This document shows positions 57,272 through 64,000 of a stretch of 64,000 bases of DNA, piece after piece. The stretch's first letter is position 1. Every line of letters starts with the position of its first letter. Below the pieces are notes generated by a model. That model was not told the origin of the DNA, ran no database searches, and was given only the letters and a program-made list of their open reading frames with translations. A program made the translations under genes and the position numbers. Source of the DNA: Cohnella cholangitidis (GTDB lineage: Bacteria; Bacillota; Bacilli; Paenibacillales; Paenibacillaceae); contig NZ_CP041969.1 of the NCBI RefSeq assembly GCF_014107495.1, positions 434,001-498,000 of the forward strand, in the 5' to 3' direction.

Positions 57272-58845
57272 GTGTACGTCAAAATCATGAGCGCAAGCGT
57301 ATTCGGCGTGGAAGGACGGTTTATCGAGGTCGAAGTGAATATATGCTCGGGGTTGCCGCAGGTGTCGGTCGTCGGCTTGCCGGATTCGGCGGTACGGGAA
57401 TCCGTCGAACGGGTGAGAGCGGCGATACAGAACGGCGGCATGAAGTTCCCGATGGACCGGATCACGATCAATCTCGCGCCGGCCGATCTGCGCAAGGAAG
57501 GCAGCGCGTTCGATCTGGCCATCGCCGCGGGCATTTTATGCGCAAGCGGACAGGTTGATACTAGCCTGCTGGAGGATACTTTGTTCATCGGGGAGCTTTC
57601 CTTGAACGGAACGGTTAGGAATGTCCCGGGAGTGCTTCCGATGACCGAATTGGCCCGCGGTGCCGGCATTCGGAGAATTGTCGTACCCCACACGGCCGTC
57701 GCCGAGGCTTCTCTCCTTCCCGGAATCGAAGTGTTCGGAATTTCTTCCCTGTCCGAGTGGATTCACGGTTTTATCGACGATGGGAGGGAAAATGGTCTTT
57801 CAATCGGGAATGCAAACGGATTCGGCATAAAAGAGCTCAACCGCTTGAATCTATCGCGATTAAAAACGGATCCGAATGACCAAGAACTGGACTTATCCGA
57901 CGTCATCGGCCAAGACCAAGGAAAACGCGCGCTCCTTATCGCCGCTAGCGGAATGCATAACCTGCTCTTCGTCGGGCCGCCCGGTACGGGAAAAACGATG
58001 CTCTGCCGGAGATTGCCCACGCTCATGCCTCAGCTGGACGACGAAGAAGCATTGGCCGTTACGAAAATATTCAGCGTATGCGGTAAACTAGGCAACTCTC
58101 CCTCCGGGCTATTCCGTAAACGCCCCTTTAGGGCGCCTCATCATACGATCTCGTCCGCAGGATTAATCGGAGGAGGTTCCATACCGAAACCCGGAGAAGT
58201 CACGCTTGCCCATCATGGCATCTTATTTTTGGACGAAATGCCCGAGTTTTCACGTGTTTGCTTAGAGGCTTTGCGTCAACCTCTAGAAGATCGTGAAGTC
58301 ACGATCGGGAGAGCGCGGGGAGTTTGTCAGTTCCCTGCCCGATTCATGTTAGCCGCATCGATGAACCCTGTCCGTGCGGGTATTATGGATGTTCCGTGGA
58401 TGATCGTCCGTGTACATGCACTCCTACGGCGATAGCGAGATATCGCGCCCGCATGTCGGGTCCGCTTGCGGACAGACTGGACCTGCAGGTCGAGCTGCCC
58501 CGCCAAACGGTCAAGCCTTCGGATGGCGATCGCATGACTTCCACGCAGGCAAGAGAGATCGTGATCCAAGTTGCCAAACGGCAAAAAGCTCGTTATGCAT
58601 CTCACGGATTTCAATGGAACAGCCAGCTGCAAGGACCTTTGTTGAAAAAATACGCGAAACTATCCTCCGATGCCGAGATGCTGCTCCATCACGTATACGA
58701 GCGGCTCGGCCTAAGCTTTCGCGCGCATGACCGAATTCTGAAGATGTCCCGCACGATCGCGGACCTTGCCGATAGAGAGCAGATTGGTTCGGAAGACGTA
58801 GCCGAAGCGATCAGCTACCGGTGCTTGGACCAGAAAGAAAATTAG
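57272..58845 (+). CDS. yifB: YifB/ComM-family Mg-chelatase-like AAA+ ATPase, interrupted by a one-base deletion
   Basis: GTG start 57272. N-terminal Lon-protease-like fold domain (VNICSGLPQVSVVGLPDSAVRE) for about 170 residues. AAA+ core Walker A FVGPPGTGKTMLCRR and Walker B GILFLDEMPEF. The frame breaks in the conserved Cys motif: ASMNP then VRAGIMDV (stop at 58435). With one base added at 58365-58369 it reads NPCPCGYYGCSVDDRPCTCTP. The C-terminal lid (TSTQAREIVIQVAKRQKARY) ends at 58845. Restored length 524 residues. ComM is a branch-migration helicase for natural transformation. It is the first plus-strand gene here; in related genomes I recall it lying co-directionally with its neighbours. 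Confidence 0.92.
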
Positions 58846-58960
58846 ATAAAGGGATTTAACCCGTGCACGGAAACAGGAAAATGGATAATAATGGAGAATA
58901 CATCATATTGAACGGTTGCATAAGAGTTGTTAAAAAAAGGGGGGAAATTATACGGACTCC

Positions 58961-60000
58961 ATGATTTTGCCGGTGAGCCAGCCATTCATTACGTCTTGGT
59001 CTAATCATTCGCATATTCTGTCCGTAATCGCCGGGAATTCGAACAGCGCCGAGTGGATCTTCTCGAACTATATCCAGCTTGAGCTTATCAAGGAATTGAA
59101 CGGGAACAAGCTGCTTCTGAACTATTCCTTCGAGACGGCTCCCGAGGATGCCTGCCCTTGGCTTAGCGTGTCCAGAGCGCCGAGAAGCATTGTCGATTCT
59201 TGCGGCGGGGTCGTTCCTTTCCTAAAGCAAAAAATAATAGAAGGGCAATATATTTACCTATTCCTCGATGCCTTTTATTTATCCGCTTATCCTTTTTATC
59301 TTACCGAAAGTTGCCCCATGACCCTTTAATCATCGGTTTTAATGACAGAGATCAAGTTTTTTACTTGGAAGATTTTCATATCGCGGCAGGCGGAATCAAC
59401 AAATACGGCACGTTTGAAATCCCTTACGTCCAGCTGGAGCAATCGTTTTATCATCTGTTTCCCGAGCAGGACCACCTTCATGGCATCGAATTGTTCAGCT
59501 ACCGCTCCGACGCTGATTATCGTTTGGATACGAACTTGATCCGGCTGTATTTGTCCGATTATTTGAACGCCGAGTTTACGCCGATCAAAGAGCGCAACTG
59601 GCTTACGACGACCGTCGAAGCCTACGGAATCGCGGTTTACGACTATATTCTGGCCGAGCTCGAACAAGTGAAAGAGGGCTCGAAAATACCGGATTTTCGC
59701 TTGATTCACGTATTCAACGACCATAAGACGCTCATGCATCATCGATTGCATTACCTGAAGGAAAAGGGATTCATACGCGACGAGTTGGCTCGCTCTTACG
59801 ATCAAATCGTCAAAGACTCTTTCGCCTTAAGAAAGAAAGCGCTTAAATACGGTTTAACGGGAGCCCTGGATTTGATTGCCGAGTCTTCAAGCCTGGTCAA
59901 GCTTATCTTGAACAACGAGACGCGGATCCTTCATTCCGTCATAGCGGATCTTGATGGAACATCCTCTTCTCCGCAAACAAAAGAAAAGCAAGGAAACTAG
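58961..60000 (+). CDS. Uncharacterised ~346-aa protein, interrupted by a one-base deletion
   Basis: The N-terminal part (SQPFITSWSNHSHILSVIAG) stops at 59329; with one base added near 59306-59309 it continues as TEKLPHDPLIIGFNDRDQVFYLEDF to 60000, giving 346 residues. HDPLIIGFND...FYLEDF resembles the His/Asp arrangement of C39- or BtrH-like cysteine peptidase folds, but I see no convincing catalytic Cys. Such proteins occur in Paenibacillus (from memory). The ATG has no close ribosome-binding site (AGGGGGG lies ~18 nt upstream), so the start is uncertain. It may be co-transcribed with yifB. Confidence 0.7.
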
Positions 60001-60755
60001 TCGTTTCCTTGCCCGATATCGATCATTTCCATTAACGCGGCAGGAATTTGGTACTCCTGATCGTTGATGATAATCCGCTTCGCCTTGGCGCCAGCGCTAT
60101 TCTCTTGATTTTCTTTGATTTCCGCTATCTCGTCGTGCAGCCTTTCCATTTGCTTATCCAATGCTGCCGCCGAGTCCGCCGCTTCCTTCAACTCTTGCAG
60201 AAGCCTTGGGGGAACGGCCTCCTTGTACTTGTAGAAAATCTTATGCTCCAGACTCGCCCAGAAGTCCATCGCGATCGTGCGAATCTGTACTTCTACGCAT
60301 ACTTTTTCCTGCCTATCCGACATATACACCGGCACTTCGACGATCAGATGCAGGCTCTGATAGCCGTTAGGCTTCGGAAACTGGATGTAATCCTTCGTCT
60401 CCACGATCGTAAGATCGCTTTGGTTCTGAAGCATCTCGCTTATCCGGTAAATATCGGTGACGAACGAACAAGTAATGCGCAGCCCGGCGATATCTTTAAT
60501 CTTATCCCTAATGCTTGCGAAGGATAAGTCGCAGCGCTTCCGGTAGATTTTGTTCAAAATGCTCTCCGGCGATTTCAAGCGGGATTTCGTATGCTCGATC
60601 GGATTATAATCGTGCAGGAATTGAAACTCTTCCTTCAGAATTTCGATTTTCGTTTCCAGAGAATCCAACGCGAATTTGTACATCATCATGAACCGGGTGA
60701 TTTCATCCTTGAATTTCTTGAACTGCTCTATTGGTACCGGTAAGTTAGTAGTCAG
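59997..60755 (-). CDS. ywaC: Small alarmone synthetase, RelP/YwaC-like
   Basis: The RelA/SpoT synthetase domain is clear: PIEHTKSRLKSPESILNKIYRK, DIAGLRITCSFVTDIYR, PKPNGYQSLHLIVEVPV and VEVQIRTIAMDFWASLEHKIFYKY. It makes (p)ppGpp and lacks an HD hydrolase. The first ATG (60689) would give 230 residues but has no ribosome-binding site; the frame upstream is open and YwaC-like (NLPVPIEQFKKFKDEITRF) for about 22 residues until a stop, and AAAGGGTGA is followed by in-frame ATT (60758) and CTG (60755). A non-AUG start is therefore likely; I list CTG. It lies 50 bp after hflC. Confidence 0.88.
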   Translation of the reverse strand: MTTNLPVPIEQFKKFKDEITRFMMMYKFALDSLETKIEILKEEFQFLHDYNPIEHTKSRLKSPESILNKIYRKRCDLSFASIRDKIKDIAGLRITCSFVTDIYRISEMLQNQSDLTIVETKDYIQFPKPNGYQSLHLIVEVPVYMSDRQEKVCVEVQIRTIAMDFWASLEHKIFYKYKEAVPPRLLQELKEAADSAAALDKQMERLHDEIAEIKENQENSAGAKAKRIIINDQEYQIPAALMEMIDIGQGND

Positions 60756-60804
60756 AATCGTTCACCCTTTTGCAATTAGTGAGAGGCCCATCCTCTCTGG
60801 CGTA

Positions 60805-61670
60805 TTATTTTCCAAGTAAAATGCGAGCGTACGGCGAATCGATCGGCAGCATAATGACCGGCTCGTTCTCCAGCGTCTTGACATAGCTTTGCAGCGTTCG
60901 GTAGAAGTTGTAAAATTCCGGATCCTTGCCGTAAGCTTCATTGTAGATTTTCGCGGCTTCCTGTTCTCCTTGCGCCACGATTTTCTTGGCATCCGCTTCC
61001 GCCTGCGCGAGCAGCTCCGTGGCCGTACGGTCGGCTTTCGAAGTAATTTTCCGGGATTCCTCGTCTCCTTCGGACAAGTAGCGTGCGGCGATGGATTGGC
61101 GGTCCGAGATCATCCGGTTATAGACGCTTTGCTTGTTTCCTTCCGGCAAGTCGGTGCGTTTAATTCGAACGTCAATAATCTCGATTCCGTAATTATCCCG
61201 TAGAATCGCGTCCGCAACGTCTTTCGTGATATCGTCGTTAATGTTGCTCGCTCGGTGTTCTCACTGATTATATTATCATAATTAACTTCGGAAAGCTTGC
61301 GACGGACGGAGTTGTATACCGCTTCGTCGATCCGTTGGATTCCTCCGCCTACGGTTTGGACGGTTCTCAGGAAGCTTTGCGGGCTCTTGATCCTCCATAC
61401 CGTATAGTTATCGACGATAATCGGCTTTTTATCTTTCGTCAGAATCGTAGTCGGATTGCTCTCGTAGGTCATCTGGTATTTCGGCAGCTTGGACACGCTC
61501 TCGATAAATGGAATTTTGAAATACAATCCCGGGCTTTCTTCGACCCGTACCGCTTCGCCGAACTTAAGCACGACTTTGTACTCGCCTTCCTTGACGATAA
61601 ACAAAGATCCCGCGACGAGAATGATGGCGGCTATAATACCGACGATCCAAGCGATCAACTTTTTATTCAT
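60805..61670 (-). CDS. hflC: Prohibitin-family (SPFH) membrane protein HflC, interrupted by a one-base deletion
   Basis: N-terminal membrane helix (LIAWIVGIIAAIILVAGSLF) and SPFH domain (VKEGEYKVVLKFGEAVR...). The frame leaves at ERA/TLTTIS. Adding one base near 61246-61252 restores ERSNINDDITKDVADAILRDNYGIEIIDVRIKR and joins the second half (LPEGNKQSVYNRM...RKITSKADRTATELL...) to 60805. Restored length about 288 residues. HflC with HflK forms a large cage around FtsH and limits its proteolysis of membrane proteins. It starts 4 bp inside hflK. Confidence 0.92.
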
Positions 61671-62692
61671 TTCGCCGTCCCTCCCTGTTGCGATCCCGCG
61701 GTACCTGTTGCGCCGCCGGCCGAGCTTGGGTTGCGAAGAAGCTCGTTAATCGGCAAATATTTGACGGTATCGCTATTGGAATCGGAGATGAAAATTTTCG
61801 CCTTCGGCAATATTTTTTCCAGCGTCTCCACGATCAAACGGCTTTCGGTCACGCCTTTGCTCTTCGCGTATTCCTCGTAAATAGCGTTAAATTGAGCGAC
61901 ATCCCCTTGCGCATTCAGGATGCGGGACTTCTTGACCGCTTCGGCGTTTTCTAGCTGAGCTTGGGCTTCGCCGCGCGCTTTCGGAATTTTGTCGTTCTCG
62001 TATTTGACCGCGTTGTTGATTTTCGTGTTTTTCTCCTCGCGCGCGTTAGTGACCTCGCGGAACGCTTCCTCCACTTGACCGCTCGGCGGTTCTATATCCT
62101 GGAACTTAATGTCGATGATCTGCATCCCGGTCTGGTACTTCCCTTGAAGCTCCAAAAGCTTTTCCCGAACCTTGTCTTGAATCTCCGTCTTTCCGTCCGT
62201 TATCGCGTAATCCAGCTTCTCGGATCCGATGACGGAACGAATGGACGAACTGGCGGCATTGCGCAAAAATTGCTCGGGATTATCGATGTTGTATAAGTAT
62301 TGTTGAATATTGCTTATTTTCCACTGGACGACCGCGTCCGCGGATACGATATTCTCGTCGCCGGTAATCATCATCGCCTCTTCCTCCACGGGCGTGATTA
62401 CGTCTCCGTCTTGGCGATATCCGATGTAAATACGCTGAGTAAGCTCCGCCGGCACGATGATAACCTGTTGAATCGGATAGGGCCATTTGAAATGGAGCCC
62501 TGCCGACGACTCCCCCGTGTATTTGCCGAACGTCAGAATCGCTGCCCTTTCCTGCTCCTGCACGGTGTAAAAGGAAGAATAGCCGATCAGAACGACGAAT
62601 AGCGCCGCGATGCCGAAGCCGATTTTTTTGAGCAAGCCCGGCGGCAAATCTAGCGGATTTTTCGGTCTTTTCGGAATTTTTACGAGTTCCAT
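61667..62692 (-). CDS. hflK: Prohibitin-family (SPFH) membrane protein HflK
   Basis: ATG 62692 (MELVKIPKRPKNPLDLPPG) after AAGGGAGG; 341 residues. One membrane helix (about 24-44), SPFH domain (VQEQERAAILTFGKYTGES...), then Glu/Ala/Gln-rich helix (EKNTKINNAVKYENDKIPKARGEAQAQ) and a Gly/Ala/Gln-rich tail. hflKC are not present in B. subtilis; they occur in some other Firmicutes. Confidence 0.94.
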   Translation of the reverse strand: MELVKIPKRPKNPLDLPPGLLKKIGFGIAALFVVLIGYSSFYTVQEQERAAILTFGKYTGESSAGLHFKWPYPIQQVIIVPAELTQRIYIGYRQDGDVITPVEEEAMMITGDENIVSADAVVQWKISNIQQYLYNIDNPEQFLRNAASSSIRSVIGSEKLDYAITDGKTEIQDKVREKLLELQGKYQTGMQIIDIKFQDIEPPSGQVEEAFREVTNAREEKNTKINNAVKYENDKIPKARGEAQAQLENAEAVKKSRILNAQGDVAQFNAIYEEYAKSKGVTESRLIVETLEKILPKAKIFISDSNSDTVKYLPINELLRNPSSAGGATGTAGSQQGGTAK

Positions 62693-62803
62693 TTCAATTT
62701 TTGCCTCCCTTGTTTTCATTCAAGCGTACATAATGGGTTACGTGGCGGACGCTCCCTGCGTTTCAACATTTACCCATTTTCCTCTTGCGACGATAAAAAA
62801 ACC

Positions 62804-62831
62804 AAAAAAAGCCTCCTATAATAGGGGGCTT
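62804..62831 (-). terminator. Terminator after yraN
   Basis: The minus strand has AGCCCCCTA/TAGGAGGCT with a TTA loop (one mismatch), then TTTTTTTGG. It separates yraN from the hflK gene 110 bp further on. Confidence 0.85.
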
Positions 62832-62849
62832 TAAATCGGAAACATTCGC

Positions 62850-63248
62850 TCAGAAGGCGCCTTGAAGATGCTTGACCTCCACTAGGCCCCCATCCTTGCC
62901 GAAGGTAACCGCTACGACGTCGAAACGAACAGACAGGATTGCATCGTCTTTACGTTGTTTTAAGTAAATCGTCGCTAGTTCGCGGACTTGCCTGCATTTG
63001 CGGGGCGTTACCGCCTCGACGGCCGTGCCGAACCGGCTCGGATTGGACCGCGACCTCACTTCCACGAACACCAGCGTCTCTCCGTCGCGCGCGATTAGAT
63101 CAAGCTCGCCGGATCGACATCGCCAGTTACGCCCCTCCACGAGGTAGCCGGATTGCTGTAAGTGATGAGCTGCGGCGTCTTCTCCGGCTTTGCCGACCGC
63201 GACTCTCCGATCCTTGGCCGTAGATGAGGGTGATGGAGATTGTCCCAT
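62850..63248 (-). CDS. yraN: YraN-family (UPF0102) endonuclease-like protein
   Basis: 132 residues. PD-(D/E)XK-like pattern: GKAGEDAAAHHLQQSGYLVEGRNWRCRSGELDLIARDGETLVFVEVRSR. Nuclease activity is not proven for the family. It lies 14 bp after the FlhB-domain gene. Confidence 0.93.
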   Translation of the reverse strand: MGQSPSPSSTAKDRRVAVGKAGEDAAAHHLQQSGYLVEGRNWRCRSGELDLIARDGETLVFVEVRSRSNPSRFGTAVEAVTPRKCRQVRELATIYLKQRKDDAILSVRFDVVAVTFGKDGGLVEVKHLQGAF

Positions 63249-63262
63249 GGGCGTATGACTCC

Positions 63263-63589
63263 TTATGGCAAAATTGGCTTATTGCCTTTCCCCTTCGCAT
63301 TCTGACCGGCACGGCGATCCGACCGATAGACGAAGCTGAGCACTTCCGCGACAAGCGTATAGAGCTCGGGAGGAATTTCTTGGTTCAGGTCCAGCTTGGA
63401 CAGCACTTCCACGAGAGACGAATCTTCCTGCAACGGAACGCCGTTCTCCTGAGCCCGGCGCATGATTTCGTCCGCTATGACCCCTTGCCCTTTCGCAATG
63501 ACGGTAGGGGCCGAACCCCGCTCAGGTTCGTACTTAAGCGCTACTGCTTTCTTAGGCACATGGCGTTTGTGGGAATCTTCTTGCTTCAT
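63263..63589 (-). CDS. Stand-alone FlhB C-terminal domain protein (YlqH-like)
   Basis: 108 residues: AVALKYEPERGSAPTVIAKGQGVIADEIMRRAQENGVPLQEDSSLVEVLSKL, corresponding to FlhB after its NPTH cleavage site. It lacks membrane helices. It overlaps the upstream gene by 4 bp. In B. subtilis ylqH has the same form. Its role is unclear; it can replace FlhB's cytoplasmic domain in some bacteria (established for related proteins, not checked here). Confidence 0.9.
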   Translation of the reverse strand: MKQEDSHKRHVPKKAVALKYEPERGSAPTVIAKGQGVIADEIMRRAQENGVPLQEDSSLVEVLSKLDLNQEIPPELYTLVAEVLSFVYRSDRRAGQNAKGKGNKPILP

Positions 63590-64000
63590 GCTTTGTAGTC
63601 GACTCCCTTATACGGTTTAGCGGAATAGGCGCTTGCGATTGCGGTTTTGTCCGCGCCTGTCGTCGGAAGAGCCGAAGCTGCGGATCCGATCTTCCATGCC
63701 GGAAGTGGGGACGCAGACAACGAAAGCAGCTGGAAGCCCGCTTTCGACATGCCCGATGACAGCTCTTCGCGAGCTTGCTCTATCAAAGCCGTCATCCCCG
63801 GAAAATCGCTGAGCAGCTTCAACGAGACGATGCGGTCCACGACTTGGACGTCCACGATCGTGTCTCCGATGTTCCTCATTCGCAAATCGAACAGCAGATG
63901 GCAATTGTCGGTATCCCATTCGCCGCGACGGCTGCGTCTCGTCTGGACGTGGACGGTAGCCGTCGTGTCTCCGTCGGCGCTCTCATCGGCACGAACAGCG
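63586..64000 (-). CDS. FliK-C-like protein (YlqG-like), partial, cut by right window edge
   Basis: The visible C-terminal 137 residues are in-frame to the edge: GEWDTDNCHLLFDLRMRNIGDTIVDVQVVDR and VSLKLLSDFPGMTALIEQAREEL. This resembles the FliK substrate-switch C-domain. It is translationally coupled to the FlhB-domain gene, which fits a FliK/FlhB-type pair. Identity is from position and pattern only. Confidence 0.7.
   Translation of the reverse strand, partial: AVRADESADGDTTATVHVQTRRSRRGEWDTDNCHLLFDLRMRNIGDTIVDVQVVDRIVSLKLLSDFPGMTALIEQAREELSSGMSKAGFQLLSLSASPLPAWKIGSAASALPTTGADKTAIASAYSAKPYKGVDYKA

Noticed and set aside
63127..63354. 75-aa minus frame across the yraN start
   Set aside because: Shadow of yraN in another frame with no ribosome-binding site.

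Overview
The window is a chromosomal segment of a spore-forming-type Firmicute, most likely a Paenibacillaceae member (Paenibacillus/Cohnella-like). I infer this from the gene order polC - proS - rseP - dxr - cdsA - uppS - frr - pyrH - tsf - rpsB - (fla/che operon) - codY - hslU - hslV - trmFO - topA - dprA - sucD - sucC. That is the Bacillus order read backwards, with FapA, a SwrB-like protein, FlhF/FlhG, FliY, CheC and CheD all present. Almost every gene is on the minus strand, so transcription runs from right to left. The genus is an inference; no rRNA is present.

Region by region: 1-244 is the 5' end of polC. 434-4289 is a two-component system with a membrane-anchored S41 protease, set between polC and proS. 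4377-12973 is the translation, isoprenoid and lipid block (proS, rseP, dxr, cdsA, uppS, frr, pyrH, tsf, rpsB), with hairpin terminators after rpsB, tsf, frr and proS. 13186-44911 is one ~32 kb fla/che operon, from flgB to the SwrB-like and MltG-like genes, encoding rod, MS-ring, switch, export gate, hook-assembly proteins, chemotaxis enzymes and sigma-D. 45162-48025 is hslV-hslU-codY, separated from fla/che by the codY terminator. 48125-55098 is sucC-sucD-dprA-topA-trmFO. 55.4-57.2 kb is an AT-rich accessory patch (small membrane protein, secreted FnIII protein) bracketed by two copies of a promoter-like sequence. 57272-60000 holds yifB/comM and an uncharacterised gene on the plus strand. 59997-62692 is hflK-hflC plus a small alarmone synthetase. 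62850-64000 is yraN, a stand-alone FlhB C-terminal domain and a FliK-like fragment.

The strongest global observation concerns sequence quality or gene decay. Eight genes (cheB, fliY, fliK, motE, sucC, yifB, hflC and the unknown gene at 58961) are each broken by one missing base, and in each the reading frame resumes cleanly in the next frame. All eight are deletions and none is an insertion. Several lie in essential or central genes, so assembly or sequencing error is much more likely than eight pseudogenes.

I found no CRISPR array, prophage, IS element, tRNA or rRNA, and nothing I would call a wholly new system. The best candidates for new biology are the regulatory RNAs (structured sucC and rpsB leaders, a yifB leader terminator that contains the ribosome-binding site), the hflKC-alarmone synthetase operon with a non-standard start codon, the unknown 346-aa protein, and the duplicated-promoter accessory patch.
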